Assembly: GCA_028015205.1 (NCBI GenBank)
Contig: CM051516.1
Span: 28,758,593 to 28,822,592 of the forward strand
Reading direction: 5' to 3'
Origin: Mytilisepta virgata
Lineage: Eukaryota; Mollusca; Bivalvia; Mytilida; Mytilidae
DNA length: 64,000 bases
The translations under genes and the position numbers were made by a program. Shown here piece by piece: positions 11,470 to 22,145 of this stretch (positions are counted from its first letter, which is position 1; the number at the start of each line of letters is the position of its first letter). Below the pieces are notes generated by a model. The model was not told the origin of the DNA. It worked only from the letters and a program-made list of their open reading frames with translations, and did no database searches.

Positions 11470-13120
11470 TGTTGACTGGAAACCTATTTAAAATGTGCTA
11501 ATTTAAATCTTTGTTGAATTTGATCCTTTCTGTCATCCACTGCCTAGATTGTCTAAGACCTACTGTCTGTAAATCTCAATTTGTGGAATGGATTTTTCAT
11601 AATTTGAGTGCCTAAATCAATTTGAATTGTATTATCTTTTTGCTGAAAGATTTCATTATTTTGTCTTAACTAAAACAATTCAATCATGTCATTCTGAGAA
11701 ACAAAAACATTTCATCTATGGAATTTTCAATACAGAAAGGAAATATCTTTTCTTAAGAGAATAAAATTTCTACATTCCAATGTGCATTAAATATGCACAA
11801 AGTGCATGAAAAATACTGTAAACAATGTTTTTTTTTCAAATTTTAGAATAGGTCGGAGTAGGTTATTTCTAATTTTAAATATTTCAATGTTTTTACTGCA
11901 TTGATTTTTATATTGGGAATTCCCTGTTTATATTTGAGGTATAAAAAAAACATTCTGAACAATTGTAAAATGTTTATATTGTCTTGTATGACTTGTCATG
12001 TTTAATTAACAAAAATCAACAAAAAATTCTTAAAAATTTGTTGACCAAAAATGCAAAAAAATCCATACCACAAACTGAGAATATATATATATAATTTTCA
12101 AGTTCAATTATTTTGCTAGTTACAATGATTTATTCAGAAGATTCATAAGAAAATATAATTCAATTAATTTTATTGATATAGGGTCCAAACACTGAATTAT
12201 CATCAATATAAACACATACAAATACTTTTACAATACAATTCAAAAGAAAATTTAAACTAAAAATTAACAGTAAATGAAAATAGTGACACCACAGCTGAGG
12301 CTTACATAACAAACACATTGAATTATCTCCCCTATATCACTATCTTAGGGCCTCCTTTAAAGATTTATTAAATTGGTACATTTTTTGTACACCATTAATG
12401 TTTATTTTGCAAATGTCCAGATCATTAGAACTTAATGTGAATTTAAATTTTTCATAATCAGTGAGCTTTAAAAAAGAAGGAACAACTAATACAATATTAC
12501 AGGAACTGTATATATATAGTATTATATGATCCCTGAATATTATCAAATAATTTAGATCTCTCACTTTGCATTGCAGAACATTTCATAATAAACGGAATTC
12601 ATCTTCTATTCCACCCCCCTTTACGCAATTTACAAATTCCTTGATCTAATGGTATATTATTATATCTTACTCTTTCAATTTCTAAAATACTATTACTTAT
12701 TCTAAGTTTAATAAACGGAACAATAGTTTGCTTGTTTAAATCTGAATAAAGGTATTTCTCTGTACAAAATTGTGACTTAATTTTACAGTATGTCCTAAGT
12801 TTATTCCAGGCATCTGTCTGGTTTCCTTGTTGTGATTTCGTACATTTAGTACTGTGTAAAATTTGATTCCAATATAATATAAATTTTCTTTAATATGGGT
12901 TATGTTTTTATGTGACAACGCATTGACATTGTATTATGACGTTGTTGGCAACGGCTATTGTTACGTCACTTCGTAGAGTGAAGTATAACATTTCTCTTAA
13001 TATCCGAGTTTCTTTAACTTAGAAATTCTAGAACTTCATGACACTAAATGCAATAATAATATTTAATTTCATCGTAGATTCAGGTAATATTATTAATTAT
13101 GGGAATTTTTTTTCATCATG
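11470..13120. other. Gene-free AT-rich stretch
   Basis: No exon recognised on either strand. A short (AT)n run lies at about 12082-12093. Minus-strand open frames at 12340-12564 and 12736-12918 have AT-biased composition and no splice or homology support. Confidence 0.4.
11760..11765 (+). promoter_or_regulatory. Candidate poly(A) signal after the 11318 exon
   Basis: AATAAA about 290 nt downstream of the stop of the candidate exon. It is compatible with a real 3' end but not strong evidence alone. Confidence 0.3.
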
Positions 13121-13358
13121 ATGCCCCGCCTACGAATGTGGATGGGGCATATAGAGTTACCGTTGTCCGTCCGTACGTACATCCGAACTCTGTGGTTGTT
13201 TTGCGATTAGATTAATTTCTTTGCAACTATGCATAGTGTACCAATGAAACTTCATCAGTGGACGTGCCTACAATTATCGCCTGAGCAACTCTGGTAAAGT
13301 TTTGTGTTTGTATGGATTTTAGGGCGGGGCATCCGTGTAATACAGACACAATTTCTAG
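13121..13358 (+). mobile_element. F2 family element, copy a (short core)
   Basis: It starts ATGCCCCGCC, folding against GGATGGGGCAT, then GTCCGTCCGTACGTAC. It ends GGGCGGGGCATCCGTGT, a remnant of the GTGTCT/AGACAC hairpin, ATTTCTAG and then TTT. The same ends bound the longer copy at 46643-47381 on the other strand. Only about one core unit remains. The hairpin plus CTAG|T end is Helitron-like. Confidence 0.65.
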
Positions 13359-13485
13359 TTTTAACTTAATCTGCATCATTCACATATGAAATAAATCTAT
13401 CGCTTGATCACAATTTTTTTAACAGAAATGAATTCCTTTTAGACTTATTTTCCTTTTCAATCAATGAAATGCTGAAAGAGATACA

Positions 13486-13676
13486 ACATTTTAAATCTGA
13501 ACAGCCCGACATATTAATCGAATCGAATGTTCTTACAACTATACACATCAGAGTTGTGTTATGAGGTCGGACGAGTTCTGTATATTTTAAGTCATAATCT
13601 GGCCAATAATCTGGTTGTATGTCGGCAGAGTACGGTTCATTATGTCATTAGCAATCTTCTATTCATCATGGCAAAT
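13486..13676 (-). pseudogene. Broken duplicate of the last TMEM135 exon
   Basis: The sequence is clearly homologous to the last TMEM135 exon and its 3' flank (27845-28082), in the same orientation, with a conserved acceptor context (CTGTAAT on the plus strand). The frame starts FAMMNRRL, as in the parent. A one-base length change relative to the parent then shifts the frame, and a TAA appears at 13640-13642, 13 codons in. A segment near the parental stop is also missing. With the second pseudo-exon at 16567 it marks a duplicated TMEM135 3' region that is no longer coding. Confidence 0.85.
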
Positions 13677-14600
13677 CTGTAATTGGAAAAAAAGTTATAA
13701 CATTGTCTAAAATGAGTAGGGATGTTGAGGCCCAATATGAACATTTGAGGAATGGACTCTAAATCAGCCAGCATTTCAAAGGTAACACACATAAGATGCT
13801 AGAAAAATAACATAATTTCAAGCATTGTGTTGTCAACATATTGTTTCATTGACCAAATATCTTGAAAATAAGCTGATTTCAAGCAGATTTCCATGCATTT
13901 TTTGCTTGAGAAAACATTGTATGCATTCGAGAAACATTTTTTTTTACAGTAGACATTTACTATCCAATAAATATTGTGTTAAATATAAAGTTTTTTCATC
14001 CCCAAGCAATTTCCTGTTTCAAAGTTTATATGAAAATTGGTCAAAATTATCAAAAACTAGAGATTTTTATGAAATTGCACATTTTTGGTTATGGTTTATT
14101 AACATATAAATTTAAGAAATATGGCACTATTATATTTTTGGCAAAGTATGTACAACCAAATGTTATTTTTGAAAATGTTTCTTTGCTTGGTTGGGGTTTT
14201 ATTTTTGGCCATATTTCAGGCCTTCACTCCACTTGTCCTAATTCTGACTACATATTAATTTAAAACATATGCTTATATATGCTTAATGATTTCTTAATTG
14301 AATTAAATAATCAGTAGTCCTTCAATGACCAATGATAAATATTATATGCATGTTTGGGGCAAATTGCAGAAGTCATTTCTAACAACGTTTCATTTATTAC
14401 AGGGTAATCCCTGAAAACAATTGTTAGAAATCAATTTTGTCCACCCTATTACAATCATTTCTATTGTTATATACTTATAAAATTCTTTCAAATTGTCCAC
14501 CACAGGAATAAATCATTTGTGTCAAAACGTCAAATGATTAGTGGTGAACATAATTTGACGCCAACACATTTCAGTTTCGGTAATAGTTATCCCACGAGGA
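13677..14600. other. Decayed duplicate intron or spacer
   Basis: Lies between the pseudo-exon and an F1-type array. Weak similarity to 29370-29450 (both have CC..ATTACAAT.ATTTCT) suggests it is part of the duplicated TMEM135 intron. Two overlapping open frames at 13825-14263 look like chance. Confidence 0.35.
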
Positions 14601-15830
14601 CGCGATGTGTCTGTATAAGATCATCCCGAGGGCTGGATTAAATTGGCTGTGGCGGCAATCTTAGTTACCAGTTCAAATCATCTGACATAATTCTGAAAGA
14701 AGACTATTTAAGGGCAGTTGCTGTTAAGTCAGGTTCCGATTGCCCTAGTGGTTTCAGACAAGATTTTTTTTCAATTTTCCCATAGGATCTTATGTTAAAC
14801 CAAGTTCAGCTGTGGCAGTCATCTTGGTTAACAGTCTGGGTATTCAGACATACATCTGAAAGATGACCATCTAAGGGCCATTGCTTTCAAGCCTGCTTCC
14901 AATTGCCCCAGTGGATTCAGACAAGATTTTTAAATTAATTTTCCCAAAGGGCCCTATGTTAAACTAAGTTCGGCTGTGGCGGCAAACCTGGTAAACAGTC
15001 CGGGTCATCGGACATGATTCTGAAAGAGATCTTCCTAAGGACCATTACTGCTAAGTTTGGTTTCAATTGGCCATGTAGTTTCATAGAAGAATTTTGAAAT
15101 TCATCCCCCTTTTTCTATTTTTAGTAACAGAAGCCATGTCGGTTGGAAGTAGGGGGTGCCGGACATATCTTTGGAAGGGAGCCACCAAAGTTTGGTCTCA
15201 ATTGGCCCAACGGTTTCAGAGGAGAAGTTTTTTCAATGAATTTTCCCAAAGGGCCCTATGTTAAAACAAGTTCGGCTGTGGCCGCCATCATGGTTAACAG
15301 TCCGGATCATCGGACATACTTCTGAAAGAGAACTGCCTAAGAACCATTACTGCCAATTCTCGTTCCAATTGGCCAAGTAGTTTCATAGAAGATTTTTGAA
15401 ATTCATCCCCACTTTTTTCTATTTTTAGTGACAGCAGCCATGTCGGTTGGAAGTCGGGGCTGCCGAACATAACTTTGGAAGGGGACAACCCAAGAACCAT
15501 TCCATCAAAATTTGCTCCCAATTGGCCCTATGTTAAAACAAGTTCGGCTGTGGCCGCCATTATGGTTAACAGTCATCGGACATACTTCTGAAAAGCGAAT
15601 TGCCTAAGAACCATTACTTCCAATTCTCGTTCCAATTGGCCATGTAGTTTCATAGAAGATTTTTTAAATTCACCCCTTTCTTTTTTTAGTAACAGCACCT
15701 ATGTCCGTTGGAAGAAGAGGGATGCTGGACATAACTTTGGAAGGGGCCCAACCAAAAACCATCCCACCAAAGTTTGGTCCAATTAGCCAAGAGGTTTCAG
15801 AGGAGAAGATCCTGTCTCAATCAAGAATTT
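14600..15830. repeat. F1-type tandem core, ends lost
   Basis: An array in which the phrase CTGTGGC(G/C)GC..TC..GGTTAACAG recurs, at 14647, 14810 and 14974 (period 163-164 bp), then near 15275 and 15548 with intervening related units that carry AGCCATGTCGGTTGGAAG. The same phrases form the cores of the F1 elements at 24.7, 31.0 and 44.3 kb. Neither terminal hairpin is visible. Confidence 0.65.
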
Positions 15831-15834
15831 TTTG

Positions 15835-15956
15835 GTTTAAATGAAAATAAAAATTTAGGCCGCAATAGCTGCTGAAACAAATCCCGGACCAAAAAATATG
15901 TAGACCGATCAAACATTGCATCCTAGATCCCATAAAAATCAAATGGTTGCTCCCTA
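15835..15956. mobile_element. Fragment of the GGGAGCAACC MITE
   Basis: The right-hand terminal repeat is clear: ATCCTAGATCCCATAAAAATC, then AAATGGTTGCTCCCTA at about 15940-15955. The left terminal repeat is not intact. Fuller copies are at 18683 and 53081. Confidence 0.5.
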
Positions 15957-16312
15957 AAATATGTTATTTTTAATTACATTTCAATTCAGACCATTCATGA
16001 CTTAAAAAATGAACCTAAGCAATGTGTGCTGTAGTTAATACATGTACTGAATGGAAAGATAGACGAACAAACAGACAGATGGCAAGATGGACTACAGTAA
16101 ATGGTCCTGTTTCACAAATACCCCTACAACTTCTCATTAATGAAAGGCCTTTAATCTGTTTGTTCTTTTGACGTGCTGGAACCAATAGACCAGGTTATAA
16201 TATTTTTGAAACAGATCTGTAGTAGAGTCAGAATTCTGCTATTCCATTGCAAGATGTCCGAGTGAAGAGTTTACAGGCCTAATTACATTTCTTTGTTTCA
16301 AAGTGTTTTGTT

Positions 16313-16516
16313 AGGGTGCCGTGGTGTAGTGGTTACATCGGACTACGAAGCCAAAGGTCGCATGTTCGGGATGAAAATTTCAGGGATCAAATTTGCGATG
16401 CCCTATCGGTGCAAGTTCCGGGAACGAAATGGCTGTCCCGTATTATTGGAGAGCAACATAGTATAAGTTGGTATAACATGTTTCCCAATCCACTATATAA
16501 ATAAATAAGTTTAAAC
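16313..16516 (+). mobile_element. SINE-2 (tRNA-derived), short copy
   Basis: Flanked by perfect 14 bp direct repeats CAAAGTGTTTTGTT (16299-16312 and 16517-16530). The head has box A GTGTAGTGGTTACATCGGAC and a degenerate box B (CATGTTCGGGAT). The body contains GAAAATTTCAGGGATCAAAT and the tail is CCACTATATAAATAAATAAG. It lacks the middle section present in the copies at 36055 and 55655. It inserted into the TMEM135 duplicate. Confidence 0.88.
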
Positions 16517-16566
16517 CAAAGTGTTTTGTTTCTGTAGTTTGTTTACCAAAGCAAAAAAATACTTAC

Positions 16567-16665
16567 AGCATGAAAGACAAGGGCAGTGGGTACAGAATAT
16601 ATAATTATATCAGCACATTGTATATGAGGCACCAGTCCTTAAGCTATACCTTTAAAGTATAACAC
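16567..16665 (-). pseudogene. Broken duplicate of TMEM135 exon 30458-30556
   Basis: Same 99 nt length, same splice borders (CTTAC on the left, CTGG on the right in plus-strand view) and nearly the same sequence as the functional exon. The reading begins VLYFKGIA and then meets a TAA at 16639-16641 where the parent has AAA. Further changes include Tyr to His, Arg to Gln and Ser to Pro. Flanking intron sequence is also duplicated (16690-17060 against 30600-30660), with a SINE inserted at 16736. Confidence 0.9.
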
Positions 16666-16735
16666 CTGGAAAATAAAAAAGCAAGAAAGTCCTGTATGAA
16701 AAAACTGATATACCCTTCAAATATAAAAACAAAAG

Positions 16736-16999
16736 CGGGGCATCGGTGGTCGAGTGTTCTAGGTAGTTCGTCGTGACTACTTATGATCACTAGCTTGTCA
16801 ACATTGAGGTTGTGTTCGAATCTCACCTGTGGCGGGTGTGTTCGACCCCGATCTAAATTGACAAGGATTGCCAATTTTCATACCGAAGATCGGTGGTTCT
16901 CTCCGGGTTCTCCGGCTTCTTCCACCAATAAAAACTGGCCGCCGCAAAATAGCCACATGTGCTGAAAACGGCGTTAAACCCCAATTTAACAAACAAACA
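16736..16999 (+). mobile_element. SINE-1 copy in the TMEM135 duplicate
   Basis: tRNA-like head with box A TGGTCGAGTGTTCTAGGTAG and box B TGTTCGAATCTCACC. The body has GACAAGGATTGCCAATTTTC, TCTCCGGGTTCTCCGG and AAAACTGGCCGCCG, and the tail is GGCGTTAAACCCCAATTTAAC. The functional TMEM135 intron has no SINE at the matching place (TCAAATATAAAAAATTCTG near 30600), which confirms the insertion. AT-rich flanks make the exact target duplication unclear. Confidence 0.85.
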
Positions 17000-17170
17000 A
17001 TAAAAATAGAAGCTGTCTTATTGTCAGCAAAGAAGATTTCATTCTTCCTTGGTGTTAGCTAAACGTCCAACTGCTTAACAATCTACCAGGTTTTACCCTA
17101 CACAATTTAAGAAGAAGACTCGGAAAAGGTTTTAGTTAAAAATTTGGTACAATTTTAGTCTAGGCAATTT

Positions 17171-17955
17171 GTATGCCTTCGCGACGAACAGTCGGGGCAC
17201 ATTAATTTACCTTTGTCCGTCCGTTCGTCCGTCCGGATATAGATACATGGTTTGTTCGGCTATCTCCTCCTACAGTTTTAGAGCTGCAGCTTTGATATTT
17301 TGTAGGATGTTTATACACATACGGGAGGTGTGCATGTCCACGAATTTTATCTTTTTCAAATATTCGCAAAATGACAGGTAGTTGAACTTAGTCATTGTTT
17401 TCGTACTAGCTGCATAATGGGAACATGGTTTGTCCGGCTATCTCCTCCTACAGCTTTAGAGCAACAGCTGTAATATTTTGTAGGATGTTTATACTCATAA
17501 TGGAGGTGTGCATGCCCACAGGATTTTTTTTTTTTTTCAAATATTCGCAAAATGACAAGCAGTTGGACTTTTTTTCGAACTAGCTGCATAATGGGAATAT
17601 GGTTTGTTCGGCTAACTCCTTCTACAGTTTTGGAGCTACAGCTTTAATATTTTGTAGGATGTTTATGCACATAATGAAAGGGTGCATGTCCACAGGATTT
17701 TGATTTTTATTCAAATACTCTCAAAATTACAGGTAGTTGGACTTAATGGGAACATGGTTTGTCCGGCTAACTCCTTCTACAGTTTTAGAGATACAGCTTT
17801 AATATTTTGTAGGAATGGAGGTGTGCATGTCCACAGGATTTAGATTTTTTTCAAATATTCTCAAAATTACAGGTAGCTGAACTTAGTCATTTTTTTCGTA
17901 CTAGCTGCAATTTCTTATGGTCAGGCGGGGGCATCATTTGTGTCTTACAGACACA
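17171..17955 (+). mobile_element. F2 family element, copy c (degraded)
   Basis: The left part resembles the F2 start (GTATGCCTTCGCGACGAA, CGGGGCACAT), followed by GTCCGTCCGTTCGTCCGTCC. The core repeats a unit starting CATGGTTTGT with CTCCTACAG and ATATTTTGTAGGATGTTTAT, at 17246, 17424, 17599 and 17753 (spacing 178, 175, 154). The right part has GGCGGGGGCATC and a GTGTCTTACAGACAC hairpin, but the CTAG end is lost. Confidence 0.6.
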
Positions 17956-18236
17956 CTTCATTTAAAAAAAATCACTCCTAACAAAACAACTTTGTCCATA
18001 ATTATCAAATGCAAGCGGGGGACATACTTCTTTTCTAGTTTTTAAAAAAAAACAAACTAGATTGATTTTTTCCCTTCCACGCAGTCTTGATTTTGGTGAA
18101 ATAAAGAATCGTTTAGTTTAATCAAGTAAAAACATTCCATAACTACAGAGATTAACATATCCAGCAAACTGTTTTGAGACTGAAAATCCTGATGCAAAAT
18201 TTAAAATCTCTGATTAGCCATTGGCAATCTGTCATA
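17956..18236. other. Spacer with a stray F2-like end
   Basis: Contains GCGGGGGACATACTTC followed by TTTTCTAGTTTTT near 18014-18042, resembling an F2 right end without its hairpin. Otherwise nothing recognised. Confidence 0.35.
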
Positions 18237-18400
18237 AGATATCTTATAAAATCTAGTTTTTATCAGATATCTTAAATACTTTATAAAGTATATAAGATAT
18301 CTTATAAAGAAAATTATATGAGATATCTTATAAACTATATAAGATATCTTATAAACTATATGATCTTTCTTATAAAGTTTATTCGATATCTTGAAGTAAT
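18237..18400. repeat. AT-rich array of AAGATATCTT palindromes
   Basis: The palindrome (A/G)AGATATCTTATAAA recurs about seven times, with the clearest units TATAAGATATCTTATAAACT about 21 bp apart (18321, 18342). Each unit can pair with itself and with its neighbours. The minus-strand open frame across it (18201-18476) is a by-product of the repeat. Confidence 0.7.
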
Positions 18401-18682
18401 AAATAGTAAAACGGCTTGCCATACATTTTTTAAAAAGATCATCTCTGAAACAAATGTTGTGTAAAATATAAAGCATATTTTGTCACTTTCTTTGACTGAT
18501 TTTTTTTATATCCTGAGTGAGAACTAAAATTTATTAACTGCTACCAATTTTTGTACCTTCTGGTCCACTGATAAATATTTTGTTGTAATTCTACACAGAT
18601 GTGCAAAGTGATTTCCATATCTCCATTTGCTCTTTCTAGAAGACGATCCATAGAATGGACAGAAGGATGTACAGATATAACA

Positions 18683-18913
18683 TTAGGGAGCAACCATTTC
18701 ATGTTTATGTTTGATTCTGCCTATTTTTTGTCGAAATTTTGGTCCTGGCCTAAATTTTATTGTGATTTAAACCCCAAATGTCCTGATTGACACAGGTCCT
18801 GCATTTTTTTCGCACCTAAAGTGATCCAGTCTTTTTTGCAAAAATCCTGGCCTTGCCTTTTTATTTCAAATTTGATCCTAGCCCCAATAAAAATCAAATG
18901 GTTACTCTCTTAG
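18683..18913. mobile_element. GGGAGCAACC MITE, near-complete copy
   Basis: Left end TTAGGGAGCAACCATTT; right end ATCCTAGCCCC, then AAAATCAAATGGTTACTCTCTTA, which is its inverted partner. The inner part also shows inverted similarity (GGTCCTGGCCTAAATTTTAT against AAAATCCTGGCC). No coding sequence. Other copies: 53081-53267, and fragments at 15.9 and 21.7 kb. Confidence 0.65.
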
Positions 18914-19421
18914 ATAAGTTTCAACACTGTACGATCCAAATGCCTTACAGCAGAAGCATGAAAACTAGAGACTACCAGGAGCCTGTACTGCTTACCTGGA
19001 TTTCATCTGCATGTATTAAGCTGGATATTGTTTTGAATGATGTAGATAGTTAAATGAAAACTTTATGAAATAGGACAGTTTTATATGAAAATCTACAGTA
19101 AAAGTCCTTTATTTCAATTAATTTAAATCAACCTTATTGAAGAAATATAAAATTTCTTCGATATTTAGATGCAGTTTCGAATGTTCTAGCTGCATGTAAA
19201 ATTTCATGAAAATCCGTAATTTAGCGGATTTAAGTACCTCCTACCTTAACCAGAAATCAATAAAAGGACATTTAATTCAGCTATAAATTTAACAAATCTT
19301 TAAATGACTATCAGTAAATATATCTATATAATCTATTGTTTAAATATCATATTACCTTTAAAAATTGTCCGGACTTGTATAAGGAAGTTTAATAAGGCAG
19401 CCATATTATCTTTTACTGACT
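18914..19421 (+). other. Upstream region of the TRIM-like gene
   Basis: AT-rich sequence upstream of the start codon; no clear TATA box, initiator or 5' UTR splice acceptor could be singled out. The promoter is probably here or further upstream. Confidence 0.3.
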
Positions 19422-21101
19422 ATGGCATTTTCTCAATCCGTAAAAAGAGGACAAATTCCAGTTTACTGCAGACTGTGTGAAACCGGGACTGAAATTACTT
19501 CAAAATGCATTGACTGTGACCTGTTGATGTGTACAAAGTGTAAAGATAAAATTCATCCAAAGTTTAAGAATGCCAAGAACCACAGAATTGTGGATATTAA
19601 AGATGTTGGGCCTGATACTGTTGAAGACCTTCAGGAGATGGATTTTACCAACATAAAATGCCAAGCACATTCAGGTCAGACCTGTTGTATGTTCTGCAAA
19701 TCATGTGACCAATTGGTCTGTCCAATTTGCATATCAGACACCCATAATGGGCATGGTTTGGTGCAGATTAAAGAGGGTTATGAAATTCAGATTGAAAAAA
19801 TGTCTACTGTAGAAAGCAAAGTTTTTAAAAATCTAGAAGAAATCATGGATAAGGAATCAAAAATTGAGGAAGTAAAGAGAACAGAAAATGAAAAATATCA
19901 AGATTCCAAGAAAAGAATTCAAGAACAAAATGTCAGTCTAAAGAAAGCAGTTGATCAGTATACCAATGACATGCTGAAAAAGGTGGACCAAAGCTGGAAA
20001 GATTTCGAAAATGCCACGTCAAAAGAGCAACAAAAGGCAACAACTCAAAAGAAAGATTTGACAAAGAAAAAATCCCTTATAAAGAATCTGAGAGAGTCCA
20101 ATGACACAGAAAAAATATTTTCCGAAATCAAAAATATCACAAAATCAGTTGATCGTGACCATGAACCATTAGAACTTCGGTTTGATTCCATGCCTGTATT
20201 TATTCCAGGGGAGATAAGTCCATATAATTTTGGACAGTTAAATCAATCACCATCTATTGCTGATATTAATATTTCAAAAAGTTATACTACAGACTTGGAA
20301 ATAGTTGTTAATATATCAGTGAACAATGATAATTCATTATGGATAAACAATACTAATCAAGGACTACTAAAGAATGTCAAACCAGTAGGAGATAACCTCA
20401 GTACCATATCAAGTTACAATATCAAGGTTTGGGGCATGGCTCTCACTCCATCCAATGACATCCTACTGGTCACAGAGAAATCAACATTACAAGTGATCAG
20501 TAAAGTCAGTGGTGAATTAAAAGATACCAATTATATAGTATCACCTCTAGTTCCTACAGCTGTACATGTTACCAGTCATAATAAAGTCATAGTAGGAGGT
20601 ATAGAGGGAGGAAATGGAGCAGTGATAGTAATGGATATGGAGGGAAAACATGAGATTACATATGAACATGATAGAAACAATGAACCTTTATTTAGATATC
20701 CAAGAAAAATAACCTGTACAAGAAACGGAAATATATTTGTTATAGATCATTTAATTAAAAATGGTAAAGGAAGAGTAGTTATACTACAACAGACAGGAGA
20801 CATAGTCAACATATACAGAGGACATCCACATATCAATGATGACAAAAGACCATTCAAACCAGAAGATATGGCATGTACACCATCTGATAACATCATTGTA
20901 ACAGACATGGACTCACACACTATCCATATCCTCAACAATACTGGATACTTGATCAAATACTGCAACGTGAAAGACCTTGGAATATTACATCCATATTCAC
21001 TAGCCTTCAGTACATCAGGAAAACTATATATTGGTTGTTCCAGAAAGAAAGATAGTACAGAGAATGCCAAGTTAAATGAAGTGGACATTTCTGGATTTTA
21101 A
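19422..21101 (+). CDS. RING-less TRIM-like protein: two B-boxes, coiled coil, propeller-like C-terminus
   Basis: Intact single-exon frame of 559 residues. B-box 1 is C16-x2-C19-x9-C29-x2-C32-x4-C37-x2-C40-x4-H45-x8-H54. B-box 2 is C80-x2-H83-x8-C92-x2-C95-x4-C100-x2-C103-x4-H108-x2-H111. A charged, Lys/Glu-rich coiled coil follows (about 118-245), then a beta-rich region (about 285-559) with repeats of the kind found in NHL/propeller folds, for example RYPRKITCTRNGNIFVIDH and FKPEDMACTPSDNIIVTD. Zn-binding residues are complete in both boxes. There is no RING before B-box 1, so E3 ligase activity cannot be assumed; such proteins can act as scaffolds or partners of RING-bearing TRIMs. TRIM2/3/45/56/71-like genes of this type are numerous in bivalves, and intronless copies are common. 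The start ATG is the first in frame and lies just before the B-box. It sits between the dead and the live TMEM135 segments. Confidence 0.92.
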   Translation: MAFSQSVKRGQIPVYCRLCETGTEITSKCIDCDLLMCTKCKDKIHPKFKNAKNHRIVDIKDVGPDTVEDLQEMDFTNIKCQAHSGQTCCMFCKSCDQLVCPICISDTHNGHGLVQIKEGYEIQIEKMSTVESKVFKNLEEIMDKESKIEEVKRTENEKYQDSKKRIQEQNVSLKKAVDQYTNDMLKKVDQSWKDFENATSKEQQKATTQKKDLTKKKSLIKNLRESNDTEKIFSEIKNITKSVDRDHEPLELRFDSMPVFIPGEISPYNFGQLNQSPSIADINISKSYTTDLEIVVNISVNNDNSLWINNTNQGLLKNVKPVGDNLSTISSYNIKVWGMALTPSNDILLVTEKSTLQVISKVSGELKDTNYIVSPLVPTAVHVTSHNKVIVGGIEGGNGAVIVMDMEGKHEITYEHDRNNEPLFRYPRKITCTRNGNIFVIDHLIKNGKGRVVILQQTGDIVNIYRGHPHINDDKRPFKPEDMACTPSDNIIVTDMDSHTIHILNNTGYLIKYCNVKDLGILHPYSLAFSTSGKLYIGCSRKKDSTENAKLNEVDISGF

Positions 21102-21216
21102 ATGACATAACAAACTGTGGTTTACATTCATTATTCTGATAAAACAATGTGTTAATTTATGTTCATAATTCACTGATTTTACAATCACAATTTGTGTGAC
21201 TAATTTAATTATTTTC

Positions 21217-21222
21217 ATTAAA
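21217..21222 (+). promoter_or_regulatory. Candidate poly(A) signal of the TRIM-like gene
   Basis: ATTAAA variant 116 nt after the stop codon. No AATAAA occurs earlier in the 3' flank; the next AATAAA is near 21833. Confidence 0.3.
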
Positions 21223-21680
21223 AAGGATAAAACAGATTTTTGGTTAACAGAAAGAGACATGAAATGTAAAGTTTAATTGAAGAACAAAATTCTTTTGAGA
21301 GTTTTTATACACCAATTGCCATATATAATTTATTTTACTAGAATGGAAGTATATTTTTTCTACAGTTTTCAATGATTTGTTCAGTTTTATAAATTTGTTC
21401 ATAAAAACTTACATATTTTATACAGTTTGTAGTTTTTTTGTGTATTGGTATTTTAACGCAGTTCCATAATAGGTGAAGGATCCTAGGAAATCGTTACTTT
21501 AACTTCAAAATTTTATTTTAAAATTTTAAAATTTTAGCTTATAATATAAAGAGGGTATCACCTCTCATTTGTCATTACTTTGGCTGTGATGTTATTTTTA
21601 GATCCTTGTGTGAAATTTTCAGTTGATAAATTTTTAAATTCTGGAAAATATAAGTTTAGATTCCTCAGATAATGTGGACC
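21223..21680 (+). other. 3' flank of the TRIM-like gene
   Basis: AT-rich sequence, no recognisable feature. Confidence 0.35.
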
Positions 21681-21681
21681 T

Positions 21682-21745
21682 TAGGGAGCAACCATTCAAT
21701 TTTCATGGAGATGGTGACTAGGATGAAATGGTTGGTCTTTTACCT
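21682..21745. mobile_element. Left-end fragment of the GGGAGCAACC MITE
   Basis: Contains CTTAGGGAGCAACCATTCAA and GACTAGGATGAAATGG, matching the left arm of the copy at 53081. The right arm is absent. Confidence 0.5.
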
Positions 21746-21884
21746 GAAGTTTGAGTGAACTATCTATACACATTTGGTTCTATTGCTCACAATGTTTTGC
21801 TGATTCAAAAGTTTTGGTTAAGATATTACCTAATAAAGATCAATTCAGAAATGGCCAATGCATTCAAATAAAATTCTTTGTTAC

Positions 21885-22075
21885 CAATTTTGATGCACAA
21901 GATTTCCATATTTCGTCGATTTATGACTCATCAGTTGTGCTTAAGGTCTGAAATGTTGAAAACAAAAATAACAATCTAAAAGGTTGTATAGCAAATTCAA
22001 AATCCCAAAATGACAAAAACGGGTAAGGCCAAAACCATCTTGGGACAGAGCTATGCACGATGGAGATACTCCTTA
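21885..22075. repeat. Dispersed repeat R-B, copy 1
   Basis: Shares TTTATGACTCATCAGTTGTG, then AAAATAACAATC.AAA and CCAAAACCATCT with a copy at 48172-48330. Nature unknown; non-coding. Confidence 0.55.
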
Positions 22076-22145
22076 GTTTTTATACATTTTGCAATTTTGT
22101 AACAGTAAATTTAAAGTATCAGTTTGGGGCTAGTATCAAAGCATT

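Noticed and set aside
13825..14263. Two overlapping plus-strand frames of about 95 codons
   Set aside because: AT-biased, no domain, and they lie in decayed duplicate sequence.
18201..18476. 91-codon minus-strand frame rich in Ile/Tyr/Lys
   Set aside because: Direct consequence of the ATAAGATATCTT palindrome array.
20747..21088. 113-codon minus-strand frame
   Set aside because: Antisense shadow of the TRIM-like coding sequence.
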